DNA from: Aeromonas allosaccharophila
GTDB taxonomy: Bacteria > Pseudomonadota > Gammaproteobacteria > Enterobacterales > Aeromonadaceae
Assembly: GCF_000819685.1 (NCBI RefSeq)
Contig: NZ_CDBR01000093.1
Coordinates: forward strand, 62,001 to 126,000
Reading direction: 5' to 3'
Length of the DNA: 64,000 nucleotides
Numbering within the stretch: position 1 is the stretch's first letter; every line of letters starts with the position of its first letter. This document shows, piece after piece, positions 34,072 to 45,384 of the stretch. The notes beneath the pieces were generated by a model. That model did not search any database and was not told the DNA's origin. It saw only the letters and a list, made by a program, of their open reading frames with translations. A program made the translations under genes and the position numbers.

Positions 34072-37000
34072 ATGCGTCTGAAACTGATCAAACTCGCCGG
34101 CTTCAAGTCGTTCGTCGAGCCGACCCGCATCGAACTGTCGGCAGATATGACTGCCGTGGTGGGCCCCAATGGCTGTGGCAAATCCAACGTCATCGACGCG
34201 GTGCGCTGGGTGCTGGGGGAGAGCTCCGCCCGCCATCTGCGCGGCGAGAATATGACCGATGTCATCTTCAATGGCTCCATCAACCGCAGTGCGCACGGTC
34301 GCGCCTCGGTGGAGCTGGTGTTCGACAATCCCCACAACCGGGTGCCCGGCGAGTTTGGCCGCTTTACCGAGATCTCGGTGCGCCGCGAAGTGCTGCGCGA
34401 TGGCACCAACTACTATCAGATCAATGGCCAGAAGTGCCGCCGCAAGGATGTCACCGATCTCTTCCTCGGTACCGGTCTGGGCCCCCGCAGCTACGCCATC
34501 ATCGAGCAGGGCACCGTCAGCCGACTGGTGGAGTCGCGCCCGGCCGATCTCAAACTCTTTATGGAAGAGGCGGCCGGGGTCTCCCGTTACAAGGAGCGGC
34601 GCCGCGAGACCGAGCAGCGCATTCGCCATACCCAGGAGAATCTGGAGCGCCTCGGCGATATTCGCGGCGAGCTGGGATCGCGCCTCGACCACCTCAAAGC
34701 CCAGGCCGAGACCGCCGAGCGCTACAAACAGCTCAAGAGTCGTTCGCGCGCCGCCCGCGCCGAGCTGATTGGCTCCGAATTGTGGGCGCTGGAGACGCGC
34801 CTTGGCGAGGCCAAAACCGAACTGGCGCAGGCCGAGCAGGCGCTGGCGGCGCTCGATGCCAAGCGCACCGCCGATGAGGGGCGCCACGTCACCCTGTCGG
34901 TCGCCAGACAAGAGGCGCAAGCCGAGCAGGCGAGCCGCCAGCAACAGATTTTTCTCGGCGGCCAGGCCATCGCCCGTCTCGAACAGCAACAGCTGCACCA
35001 GAGTGAACTGGGGCGCGACTGGCAGGTCCGTGCTCAGGCGCTGGGCGAGCGGATTGCTACCCGCAAGGCGCAGCTTGCCAGCCAGCAGGATCAACTGACC
35101 GAAGGGGTATTACGCGCCGAGCAGGAGAGCGCCCGGCTGGAGCAGTGTGAGCAGTTGCTCACCGAGCAGCAGGAGGCCCGCCAGCATGCCAGCGAGGGGG
35201 TGGAGCAGGCCCGTCTGCGCCAGCAGCAGTGGCAACAACAATTGGCCGGGTTGCAGGGGCAGCTCAACCAGACCCGCACCCGCTTGGGTGGCCTGCAGGA
35301 GCTGCAAGCCAAGACCCGGTTGGCCCGTCTCAAACTGGAAGATGAACGCGCTGGCCCCCTCGGCGCAGAGGCTGACGATCTGCAACCGACTCTCGATGCA
35401 CTCAGTTGTGAGCTGGAGCTGACGCGGGCTGCCACCGGCGAGCTGACCGAACAGCTGGCACTGGCGGTCGACGCCCATGAACAACTCAAGCAGCAGCATG
35501 GCCAGCAGCTGAGCCTGCAGCGGGAGTTGGAGGCGCGGCTGGCGACGCTGGATCAGATCCTCGGGGAGCAGATGGAGGGGGCGACCTTGGCCGATCGGCT
35601 GCACGTTGCCTCCGAATGGGCTCCGGCGCTCGATAAGGTGCTCGGCCGCTGGCTCACCGCAACTCTGGCGGACGAGTGCAATCTGGCGCAAGAGGGACTC
35701 TGGATTGGCCCGGCGCAACCGGCGGTTGCCGGTACCCTGGCGGCGCAACTGGGCGGCGAGCACATTCCCGCCTTCCTCAATGCGATCTGGCTGGTCGATA
35801 GCAGGGAGGCGGCATTGGCCCGCCAGCCAAGCCTTGCTGCCGGTGAGTCGGTACTGACCCCTGCTGGCGACTGGCTGGGGCCAAACTGGGCAGATCTGGG
35901 GCATGGCGCGGCGCTCGGCACCATGGCGCTGCTCGGTGAGCGTGAGCGGTTGCATACCGAGCAGGAGAAGGTTGCCGCGGGGCTGGCACAGCTGAACGAG
36001 CAAGTTGTTGCAGCCGATGCCCGGCGCGCCCAGCTTGCCAGCGCGCAGGAGTTGTCGCAGCGAACCTTGCGCGAGCAGGAGCAGAAATGGCAACAATTGC
36101 GCGAAGCCTGGAGCCTGCAGCAGGGTCAGCGGCAGGAGCGGTTGCAGCGGCTCGGTCAGCTCGGTGAAGAGCTGATCCGGCTCGATCAGGAGCAGGCCGA
36201 AGAGGCAGAGCGGCTGGCCAATGCCCGTGAGCAACTGGAACTCGATGAGGCGCGCCTTGCCGAGTTGCAGGAGCAGGGTGAGCCGCTGACACAAGCGCTG
36301 CAGGTCGCTCAGGATCGGCTGACCCGCTGCGAGCGGGCGGTCGAGGAGGCCCGTGTGCGCCGAGAGCAGCAGCAAGCAGCCTGCCAGCGTTTGCAACTGG
36401 AGCTGGGCAATCTGCGCCAACTCATTACCCTGGGTGAAGAGGAGCTGGCGAGACTTGGACTGGAGCTGGCCGGGCTGAAAGGGCCGGATAGCGAGGCGGT
36501 GCCGGATCTGGCGCCCCTGCTGGCCGAGCAGCGCAATCTGGAGGCGCAGCAACTCGCCTGCCATCAACGATTGACCGAGCTGGAGCGCCAATTGAGCGAG
36601 CTGGATCAGGCCAGAAGTGCCGATCACAAGCAGCTGGTCGTATTGCAGGAGAAGCTGGCAACCCTGCGCCTTGAGCGCGAACGCAACCTCACCCGTCGAC
36701 AGGGGCTGCACGAGCAGTTCGAAGAGCTGGGGGTGAGGCTGGTGGATCTCGATCAGGCGGTGCTGATCGCCGCAGATCGCAGCAAACTGCGGCAGGAGAT
36801 CCAGACCCTGGAGGCGCAAGTGGAAGCGCTTGGCTCCATCAACCTGGCGGCGCTGGAGGAGTATGAAGAGGCGAAAACCCGCTCAACCTATCTCGAAAAT
36901 CAGTGTCAGGATCTCGAGCAAGCACTGGAAACCTTGAGCCAAGCCATTAAAAGAATTGATAAAGAGACACAAATACGGTTCCGGGACACTTTCGATAAGG

Positions 37001-37446
37001 TCAACGAAGATTTAAAATCCCTGTTTCCAAAAGTGTTCGGTGGGGGCAGTGCCTGGCTTGAGTTGACCTCCGATGATCTTTTGGAGGCCGGAGTGAGCAT
37101 CATGGCGAGACCTCCGGGTAAGAAGAATGCTACCATTGCCCTGCTTTCCGGGGGGGAGAAGGCGTTAACCGCGCTTGCGCTGGTTTTTGCCATCTTCAGA
37201 CTCAACCCAGCACCTTTTTGTCTGCTGGATGAGGTGGATGCACCGCTCGATGAAGTGAACGTCGGTCGCTTCTGTTCTCTTGTCAAAGAGATGTCGAGCA
37301 CAGTACAGTTCGTTTACATCAGTCATAATAAGGTCTCCATGGAGATGGCTGAGCAGCTGGTTGGCGTCACGATGCAAGAGCCCGGGGTTTCTCGCATTGT
37401 GTCGGTCGATATCGGTGAAGCCGTCGCTTTGGCTGAGCAAAACTAG
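34072..37446 (+). CDS. smc: Chromosome partition protein Smc
   Basis: A 1124-residue condensin-type ATPase. The N-terminal head has FKSFVEPTRIELSADMTAVV and Walker A GPNGCGKS (31-38). Then come long coiled coils, a hinge at about 490-640 without strong helices, a second coiled coil, and the C-terminal head with the ABC signature LLSGGEKALTALAL (about 1024) and Walker B FCLLDEVDAPLDEVN (about 1049). It would form a ring with ScpA/ScpB that compacts the chromosome. It is 15 bp upstream of zipA, then ligA, the order I recall from Pseudomonas. Its last approximately 500 bp are visibly richer in AT than the rest of the gene. Confidence 0.93.
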   Translation: MRLKLIKLAGFKSFVEPTRIELSADMTAVVGPNGCGKSNVIDAVRWVLGESSARHLRGENMTDVIFNGSINRSAHGRASVELVFDNPHNRVPGEFGRFTEISVRREVLRDGTNYYQINGQKCRRKDVTDLFLGTGLGPRSYAIIEQGTVSRLVESRPADLKLFMEEAAGVSRYKERRRETEQRIRHTQENLERLGDIRGELGSRLDHLKAQAETAERYKQLKSRSRAARAELIGSELWALETRLGEAKTELAQAEQALAALDAKRTADEGRHVTLSVARQEAQAEQASRQQQIFLGGQAIARLEQQQLHQSELGRDWQVRAQALGERIATRKAQLASQQDQLTEGVLRAEQESARLEQCEQLLTEQQEARQHASEGVEQARLRQQQWQQQLAGLQGQLNQTRTRLGGLQELQAKTRLARLKLEDERAGPLGAEADDLQPTLDALSCELELTRAATGELTEQLALAVDAHEQLKQQHGQQLSLQRELEARLATLDQILGEQMEGATLADRLHVASEWAPALDKVLGRWLTATLADECNLAQEGLWIGPAQPAVAGTLAAQLGGEHIPAFLNAIWLVDSREAALARQPSLAAGESVLTPAGDWLGPNWADLGHGAALGTMALLGERERLHTEQEKVAAGLAQLNEQVVAADARRAQLASAQELSQRTLREQEQKWQQLREAWSLQQGQRQERLQRLGQLGEELIRLDQEQAEEAERLANAREQLELDEARLAELQEQGEPLTQALQVAQDRLTRCERAVEEARVRREQQQAACQRLQLELGNLRQLITLGEEELARLGLELAGLKGPDSEAVPDLAPLLAEQRNLEAQQLACHQRLTELERQLSELDQARSADHKQLVVLQEKLATLRLERERNLTRRQGLHEQFEELGVRLVDLDQAVLIAADRSKLRQEIQTLEAQVEALGSINLAALEEYEEAKTRSTYLENQCQDLEQALETLSQAIKRIDKETQIRFRDTFDKVNEDLKSLFPKVFGGGSAWLELTSDDLLEAGVSIMARPPGKKNATIALLSGGEKALTALALVFAIFRLNPAPFCLLDEVDAPLDEVNVGRFCSLVKEMSSTVQFVYISHNKVSMEMAEQLVGVTMQEPGVSRIVSVDIGEAVALAEQN

Positions 37447-37461
37447 AAAGAGAAGCAGCTA

Positions 37462-38631
37462 ATGCAGGAATTGCGTTACATCTTGGTTGCCCTGGGCGGT
37501 ATTGCTATTGCGGCATTGCTCATTCACGGGTTGTGGAGCAACAGAAAAAATCGTCAGGCACCGATCAAAGAGAAACCGATTGGACGGATGGACTCCAAGT
37601 CGCGGGATCGTGACAACGACGCCTTCGACAGCGATGGCATCGGCCAGGTGCGCGTGGTCAGTGGTGGCCGTCGTGCCGAGCCCAAGCTGCGTAGCGAAGA
37701 GAGCCGCCAGCTGGAACTCGCTCGTCGCCCCGCCGTACCCGCCTTTGATGATGAAGATGACGAGGACGATCTGCCGCCGCCCGTAGTGCGCAAGCCTGCT
37801 GCCCGTCCGGTTCCGCCGCCTCCTGTCTATGAAGAAGAGGAAGCGTTCGACGAACCGCAGCCCGAGGAGATCGACGAGGCACCTGCCGCACCGGTGCGCA
37901 AGCCTGCACAGGTCAATCGTCGTACCCCGGTCTACCGTTCCCGTGCCCAGCGCGAGCCGATGATGCAGTCGCTGGACGACGAGCCGCTGGTCGAGCCCGC
38001 CTACGCGACCGCCCCGACCTTCGGTGCCCGTGCCGAGACAGTCCGTACCGCTGACACCGTTCGTGCCGAGCCGGTGCGCGCTCCCGAGCCGGAATATCAG
38101 CCGCAGCCCCGTCATGTGGCCCCCGAGCCTGTTTATGAAGAGCCGGTCTATGTGGCACCTGCTCCGGTGGTTGAAGAGCCGCGCATGGCGCCCCAACCGG
38201 TCGAGAAGATCTGGCAGGATGTCTATGTCATCAACCTGATGGGCCGTCCGGGTCACGACTTGCAAGGTGCAACCCTGCTCTCGTCCCTGATGGCGCTGGG
38301 CTTCAAGTTTGGCGAGATGGATATTTTCCACCGTCACGAAGATCCCAACGGCAAGGGTGAAGTGCTCTTCTCCATGATCAACATGGTCAAGCCGGGCACC
38401 TTCAACCCGTACCGGATGGAACAGTTCACCACGCCGGGTGTCTCCCTGTTCATGCAGTTGCCGCTGCGCAGCAATGCCGCGTTTGCCTTCGAGGACATGC
38501 TGCAGGCTGCCGATCAGCTTGCCAGCGATCTCGATGCCATGCTGACAGATATGGATCGCAGCCCGCTGAGCGACGAGACCATTGCCCGTTACCGTCACGA
38601 GCTGGCTGCCTACGAGGCCAGTCGCGACTAA
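37462..38631 (+). CDS. zipA: Cell-division protein ZipA
   Basis: A 389-residue divisome anchor. An N-terminal membrane helix (LRYILVALGGIAIAALLIHGLW) is followed by a charged stretch, a P/Q/E/V-rich low-complexity linker (about 90-245), and a C-terminal FtsZ-binding domain (about 247-380: VYVINLMGRPGHDLQGATLL, FSMINMVKPGTFNPYRM, PGVSLFMQLPL). ZipA ties FtsZ protofilaments to the inner membrane at midcell. It lies 15 bp after smc without a terminator, so they are cotranscribed; a terminator follows zipA before ligA. Confidence 0.94.
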   Translation: MQELRYILVALGGIAIAALLIHGLWSNRKNRQAPIKEKPIGRMDSKSRDRDNDAFDSDGIGQVRVVSGGRRAEPKLRSEESRQLELARRPAVPAFDDEDDEDDLPPPVVRKPAARPVPPPPVYEEEEAFDEPQPEEIDEAPAAPVRKPAQVNRRTPVYRSRAQREPMMQSLDDEPLVEPAYATAPTFGARAETVRTADTVRAEPVRAPEPEYQPQPRHVAPEPVYEEPVYVAPAPVVEEPRMAPQPVEKIWQDVYVINLMGRPGHDLQGATLLSSLMALGFKFGEMDIFHRHEDPNGKGEVLFSMINMVKPGTFNPYRMEQFTTPGVSLFMQLPLRSNAAFAFEDMLQAADQLASDLDAMLTDMDRSPLSDETIARYRHELAAYEASRD

Positions 38632-38652
38632 TACGCCATGCGGGTCGAGTGA

Positions 38653-40737
<2,085 letters not shown>

Positions 40738-40774
40738 ATAGCCCTCGTCAAGCCTGCTAACCGCGGCACCCGAT

Positions 40775-40808
40775 AAAAGAGAACCCGGCATGGCCGGGTT
40801 CTCTTTTT
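40775..40808. terminator. Bidirectional terminator between ligA and a convergent gene
   Basis: AAAAGAGAACCCGGC / GCCGGGTTCTCTTTT hairpin: symmetric A and T runs serve ligA on the plus strand and the solute-binding protein gene on the minus strand. Confidence 0.92.
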
Positions 40809-40824
40809 GTTGTAGGGCAGTCAC

Positions 40825-41799
40825 TCACTCGCGCCAGAGGATCTTGTGGCGCCATTTGTCGGGCACGGTGAGCTGCCAGCGGGCCAGCTCGCTCTTGCTG
40901 AAGACATACTCGCCGCGTAGGGCCGCGCGCGGGGAGAGGGTGCGGGGCAGGGTGCCCGCCAGTATGGTGTTGATCAGGGAAGCGGCTTGCATCCCCTGAT
41001 CGTGACCGTCCAGCACCAGCCCGCCGATGGCCATCCCCTTGCCGACGGTAAACTCCCAAAAGCAGAAAACGGGTACCGGACTGTTGGCACTGGTCCACTC
41101 CAGCACCGTCTGTTCGCTCACATGCTTGCCCTGCTCGTCGATGAGCGTGTGGTAGAGGCCGAGGAAGATCGCCTGATAGCCACTCTTCCTGGCGTTGAGC
41201 ACCGCCTCCTGCCACAGGCTGTAGTCACCAAGCAACTGGCTGTTGACCCGGGTCTTGCCGACCCGCAGTTCGGTCTGGGTCTTGAATTCATCCTCGATGG
41301 CGGTGAGCGCCACGTTGCTGGAATCAAACAGCACCAGCGCTTTGTCGAGTCCCCCCATCAGCAGGCTCATTTCGCTGATGTTGCGTTTGAGCAGCGGCCG
41401 CTCCAGCACGCCGGTGATCTTGGGGTGGCCGACAAACCCCTTGAGGCGCGGGTTCTCGTTCATGCCAAGAAACACCACCGGGGTGCCCAGCGAAGCGATC
41501 TCGTTGGCCAGATAGTTGATGGCATTGTCATCGCCCAGCACTACCAGATCCGGTTTGCTCTTGAGATAGAAGGCGATGGCCTGCTGGGCAATGTCGTCAA
41601 ACGCCTCCCGCGGGTGACGCTTGGTATCCATATAGAAGTGAGAGATCTTGTGTTCTCCCTGCAAACCATTGAGCAGCCCTTCGTTATAGCTTTGGTCCCA
41701 CAGGTATTCGGGATGGTAGCTGCTGATCACCAGAATGTGGGCTGCCCGGAGCGGCAGGGCGAGGGTGGCAAGCAGTAGCAACAGCAGGGAGGTGCGCAT
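40825..41799 (-). CDS. ABC-type solute-binding protein, TrpX/peripla_BP_4-like
   Basis: A 324-residue exported protein with signal MRTSLLLLLLATLALPLRAA. The sequence begins HILVISSYHPEYLWDQSYNEGLLNGL and continues with VVLGDDNAINYLANEIASLGTPVVFLGMNENPRLKGF, resembling the type-1 periplasmic-binding family often found with sensor kinases or orphan ABC systems. AGMSPFSF-like sugar signatures are absent, so the ligand is unknown. No transporter subunits are adjacent. It may be the input domain of a separate sensing pathway; that is speculation. Confidence 0.72.
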   Translation of the reverse strand: MRTSLLLLLLATLALPLRAAHILVISSYHPEYLWDQSYNEGLLNGLQGEHKISHFYMDTKRHPREAFDDIAQQAIAFYLKSKPDLVVLGDDNAINYLANEIASLGTPVVFLGMNENPRLKGFVGHPKITGVLERPLLKRNISEMSLLMGGLDKALVLFDSSNVALTAIEDEFKTQTELRVGKTRVNSQLLGDYSLWQEAVLNARKSGYQAIFLGLYHTLIDEQGKHVSEQTVLEWTSANSPVPVFCFWEFTVGKGMAIGGLVLDGHDQGMQAASLINTILAGTLPRTLSPRAALRGEYVFSKSELARWQLTVPDKWRHKILWRE

Positions 41800-42244
41800 G
41801 GGTTATCCCTTGTCGAGCGGAAGAGTGTACTTACTCAGTATGGGTGGTTTTGGTTGGTGCTGTCATCTCGAAACCGGTGTGGTGGGGGGCGATTTTTTTT
41901 CGGCTGGGCGGATCGGACGCCAGCCCGCACCACGCTTGAGATTGGATTTGATTGGATCTTTTTGTGGTTGGTCGTGAACTGTCCCGCTCGCTGAAAAACC
42001 TGTTCTGGATCAAGAAATGAGGCTGCGCTTTGGTGCCTAATAGACACCACATATAGGGACGCATTCGTTTTTAATCCCTATATGTTGTGTTATTAAGCTG
42101 TGTATAAGCTGTTCCCTTCCTATCTTCAGCCCAGGCTTGTCAAGCCTCGGCTGAATTTATTTGCGTCCAGGACGAGATGCCGGGAGGGGGGCCCAACAAG
42201 GGTGAGCCAGAGGCAAATGCCTGGCCTTTTAACGGGGAAAATCC
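41800..42244. promoter_or_regulatory. Upstream region of nrdDG with paired NrdR boxes
   Basis: About 445 bp without a gene. It holds two NrdR-type boxes (annotated separately). The rest shows no obvious signal to me: I looked for an FNR site (TTGAT-N4-ATCAA) and found no clear one. The nrdD ribosome site is GGGGAAAA at about 42234-42241. Confidence 0.6.
42044..42090 (+). promoter_or_regulatory. Paired NrdR boxes upstream of nrdDG
   Basis: Box 1 is ACACCACATATAGGGA (42044-42059). Box 2 is TCCCTATATGTTGTGT (42075-42090), the reverse complement of box 1 with one mismatch. The start-to-start distance is 31 bp, about three helical turns. NrdR, a zinc-finger ATP-cone repressor of ribonucleotide reductase genes, recognises pairs of such 16-bp palindromic boxes with 31-32 bp spacing. 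This supports NrdR repression of nrdDG. Confidence 0.88.
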
Positions 42245-44362
42245 ATGAAACCGGTTGTGATCAAACGTGACGGATGTCGCGCACCATTCAATGCCCAGCT
42301 GATTGCAGAGGCGGTCAGCCGAGCGGCGGAAGCGGTCAATCAGGCCAATCCGGCGCTGGCACTGCGCATCTCAAGCGCGGTCAGCCAGGAGCTGGAAGGG
42401 CGTGGTGAAGTTGATATCCACGAGATCCAGAACCGGGTTGAAAACCACCTGATGGCTTCCGACGACAAGGCCATCGCCCGTGCCTATATCGAATATCGCC
42501 ACGATCGGGATCAGGCTCGCGAGGCGCGTGGCCGTCTGGCGCAGGAGATCCGTGGTCTGGTCGAGCAGACCAATGCCGCCCTGCTCAACGAGAACGCCAA
42601 CAAAGACTCCAAAGTGATCCCGACCCAGCGCGACCTGCTGGCCGGTATCGTCGCCAAGCACTATGCCACCAGCCACATGCTGCCCCGTGATGTGGTTCAG
42701 GCTCACGAGAGTGGTGATCTGCACTTCCACGATCTCGACTACTCCCCCTTCTTCCCGATGTTCAACTGCATGTTGATCGATCTGAAAGGGATGCTGACCC
42801 ATGGCTTCAAGATGGGCAATGCGGAGATCGATACTCCGAAATCGATCAGCACTGCCACCGCCGTAACCGCCCAGATCATCGCCCAGGTGGCGAGCCATAT
42901 CTATGGCGGCACCACCATCAACCGCATCGACGAAGTGCTGGCCCCCTATGTGACCATCAGCTGGCAGAAGCACCGTGAAGTGGCCGAAGAGTGGGGCATT
43001 GCCGATGTGGAAGCCTACGCCATGGCCCGCACCGAGAAAGAGTGCTACGACGCCTTCCAGTCGCTGGAGTACGAAGTCAACACCCTGCACACCGCCAACG
43101 GTCAGACGCCGTTTGTTACCTTCGGCTTTGGTCTGGGGGACAGTTGGGAGTCGCGGATGATCCAGCGCGCCATCCTCAGCAATCGCATCGCTGGCCTTGG
43201 CAAGAACAAGAAGACCGCCGTGTTCCCGAAACTGGTGTTCGCCATCAAGGATGGCCTCAACCACAAGCAGGGTGATCCCAACTACGACATCAAGCAGCTG
43301 GCGCTGGAGTGTGCCTCCAAGCGGATGTATCCGGATATCCTCAACTACGACCAGGTAGTGAAGGTGACCGGCTCCTTCAAGACCCCCATGGGTTGCCGCT
43401 CCTTCCTCGGTGCCTACGAGGAGAATGGCGAGCTGATCCATGAAGGTCGCAACAACCTGGGTGTGGTGAGCCTCAACCTGCCGCGCATTGCGCTGAAATC
43501 CCGTGATGAAGCGGATTTCTGGGATCGTCTGGATGCCTCCCTGCGGGTCGCCAAGAAGGCGCTGATGTACCGCATCAGCCGTCTGGACGGGGTGAAGGCG
43601 CGGGTTGCACCGATCCTCTATATGGAAGGGGCCTGCGGCGTGCGCTTGAAGGCGGACGACAACGTCAGCGAGATCTTCAAGAACGGTCGTGCCTCCATTT
43701 CCCTCGGTTATATTGGGGTTCACGAGACCATCAACGCCCTGTTTGGCGACAAGGTGCACCTGTTTGACAGCGCCGAGCTGCAACAGAAGGCCATCGCCAT
43801 CATTTCCCGCCTCAAGGCGGCCATCGACGAGTGGAAAGAGGAGACTGGCTACGGCTTCAGCCTCTACTCCACCCCGAGCGAGAACCTCTGCACCCGTTTC
43901 TGCCGCATCGATGCCAAGGAGTTTGGCGTGGTATCCGGCGTGACCGACAAGGGCTACTACACCAACAGCTTCCACCTCGACGTGGAGAAGCAGGTCAACC
44001 CGTACGACAAGCTGGACTTCGAGGCGCCCTATCCGCCCATCGCCAGCGGCGGCTTCATCTGCTACGGCGAGTACCCCAATATCCAGCACAACCTGGAAGC
44101 GCTCGAAAACGTCTGGGATTACAGCTATGACAAGGTGCCTTATTACGGTACAAACACCCCCATCGACGAGTGCTACGACTGCGGCTTCACCGGCGAGTTC
44201 GAGTGCACCTCCAAGGGCTTCACCTGCCCGCGCTGCGGCAACCACGACCCCGCCAAGGTGTCGGTGACCCGCCGTGTCTGCGGTTACCTCGGTAGCCCGG
44301 ATGCGCGCCCCTTCAATGCGGGCAAGCAGGAAGAAGTGAAGCGCCGCGTCAAACATATGTAA
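42245..44362 (+). CDS. nrdD: Anaerobic ribonucleoside-triphosphate reductase NrdD
   Basis: A 705-residue class III reductase (E. coli 712 aa) making dNTPs without oxygen. An N-terminal ATP-cone (VVIKRDGCRAPFNAQLIAEAV) senses ATP/dATP. The large glycyl-radical domain contains the GFGLGDSWESRMIQ region. A Cys4 zinc site (CYDCGF...CPRCG) precedes the radical Gly680 in RRVCGYLGSPDARPFNAGKQEE. It needs NrdG to make the radical. It is cotranscribed with nrdG, although a modest hairpin lies between them. Confidence 0.97.
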   Translation: MKPVVIKRDGCRAPFNAQLIAEAVSRAAEAVNQANPALALRISSAVSQELEGRGEVDIHEIQNRVENHLMASDDKAIARAYIEYRHDRDQAREARGRLAQEIRGLVEQTNAALLNENANKDSKVIPTQRDLLAGIVAKHYATSHMLPRDVVQAHESGDLHFHDLDYSPFFPMFNCMLIDLKGMLTHGFKMGNAEIDTPKSISTATAVTAQIIAQVASHIYGGTTINRIDEVLAPYVTISWQKHREVAEEWGIADVEAYAMARTEKECYDAFQSLEYEVNTLHTANGQTPFVTFGFGLGDSWESRMIQRAILSNRIAGLGKNKKTAVFPKLVFAIKDGLNHKQGDPNYDIKQLALECASKRMYPDILNYDQVVKVTGSFKTPMGCRSFLGAYEENGELIHEGRNNLGVVSLNLPRIALKSRDEADFWDRLDASLRVAKKALMYRISRLDGVKARVAPILYMEGACGVRLKADDNVSEIFKNGRASISLGYIGVHETINALFGDKVHLFDSAELQQKAIAIISRLKAAIDEWKEETGYGFSLYSTPSENLCTRFCRIDAKEFGVVSGVTDKGYYTNSFHLDVEKQVNPYDKLDFEAPYPPIASGGFICYGEYPNIQHNLEALENVWDYSYDKVPYYGTNTPIDECYDCGFTGEFECTSKGFTCPRCGNHDPAKVSVTRRVCGYLGSPDARPFNAGKQEEVKRRVKHM

Positions 44363-44384
44363 GCGCACAAGCGATGAAGAGCTA

Positions 44385-44408
44385 GCCCCTGACTCAAGGG
44401 GCCATTTT
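44385..44408 (+). terminator. Weak hairpin between nrdD and nrdG
   Basis: GCCCCT / AGGGGC, a 6-bp stem with a 6-base loop, followed by ATTTT. It may lower transcription into nrdG (attenuation) rather than end it. Confidence 0.45.
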
Positions 44409-44462
44409 CATTGGAGGGCGGCAGTCATGCCGTATTCCCGTGAACGAGGCAGGAAACAAGTG

Positions 44463-44972
44463 ATGCACTACCACCAATACTACCCGGTCGATGTGATCAA
44501 TGGCCCCGGCACCCGCGCCACCCTGTTTGTCTCCGGTTGCGAGCACCAGTGCCAGGGTTGCTACAACCAGAGCACCTGGCGGCTCGATGGCGGCCAGCCT
44601 TTCGATAAGGTAATGAGCGATCGCGTCATTAGCGACCTCAACGACAGCCGCATCAAACGGCGAGGTCTGTCGCTCTCCGGCGGCGATCCGCTCCACCCCG
44701 CCAACGTACCCCACGTGCTGGCGCTGGTGAAACGGGTGCGCACCGAGTGTCCGGGCAAGGATATCTGGTGCTGGACCGGCTATTTGCTCGGCGAGCTCTC
44801 AGATGCCCAGCGCGAGCTGGTTGCCCTGCTGGATGTGCTGGTGGATGGCAAGTTTGAAAAGGAGCTGGCAGACCCGGGCCTGCTCTGGCGTGGCAGCAGC
44901 AATCAGCAGATCCACGACCTCAACGCCTGGCGTGAAAGGGGTGAGCGAATTTCCTGTCTGGTTTGCAGTTGA
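44463..44972 (+). CDS. nrdG: Anaerobic ribonucleotide reductase activating enzyme NrdG
   Basis: A 169-residue radical-SAM activase. The cluster cysteines are C26, C30 and C33 in SGCEHQCQGC. The start at 44463 matches the E. coli N-terminus MNYHQYYPVD and has AGGA upstream; an ATG at 44427 with GGAGGG also looks usable and would add 12 residues (MPYSRERGRKQV). Both are possible. It generates the glycyl radical on NrdD using S-adenosylmethionine and reduced flavodoxin. Confidence 0.95.
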   Translation: MHYHQYYPVDVINGPGTRATLFVSGCEHQCQGCYNQSTWRLDGGQPFDKVMSDRVISDLNDSRIKRRGLSLSGGDPLHPANVPHVLALVKRVRTECPGKDIWCWTGYLLGELSDAQRELVALLDVLVDGKFEKELADPGLLWRGSSNQQIHDLNAWRERGERISCLVCS

Positions 44973-45036
44973 AGTCCGGGATGTTTATGGTTAGCCCATT
45001 CCAATCCTGACGACATTCATGAAGAGGAGAGCCGAG

Positions 45037-45207
45037 ATGAACAATCTGCTCAAGATCCTGCTGGCCATTTTCCTGCCCCCGGTGTGCGCTTTTATCCAGG
45101 TGGGTTTTAGCCTGCACTTTTTAATCAACATTGTGCTGACCCTGATGGGCGGTCTGCCGGGCATGGTGCATGCGCTCTGGCTGGTGGTGAGCGACAAGCG
45201 CGGCTGA
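45037..45207 (+). CDS. YqaE/Pmp3-family small membrane peptide
   Basis: A 56-residue hydrophobic protein, MNNLLKILLAIFLPPVCAFI followed by ...FSLHFLINIVLTLMGGLPGMVHALWLVVSDKRG, with the LPP and G-hPGhIHAhW signatures of the UPF0057 (Pmp3/YqaE) family. Two membrane helices are expected, and the family is linked to membrane potential and stress. The ATG at 45037 has GGAG upstream; an ATG at 45019 adds six residues. It is followed by a terminator and stands 65 bp downstream of nrdG. Confidence 0.85.
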   Translation: MNNLLKILLAIFLPPVCAFIQVGFSLHFLINIVLTLMGGLPGMVHALWLVVSDKRG

Positions 45208-45240
45208 TGCCTTCGGCTGGTTAGTGAGCTCATTGACGAT

Positions 45241-45274
45241 AAAAGGGCCAACCTCTCGGGGTTGGCCCTTTTGT
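45241..45274 (+). terminator. Terminator after the Pmp3-like gene
   Basis: AAAAGGGCCAACC / GGTTGGCCCTTTT hairpin. Confidence 0.92.
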
Positions 45275-45384
45275 TCATGTTCATACGAATACTTTTTCGT
45301 TAGGATGGATGACTGACCAAGGGGGCGCGTGTTGAGCGCCCCGCAGTCCGGCAACAAGCACCGGCAGAGAACAAGGAGCGTTAC

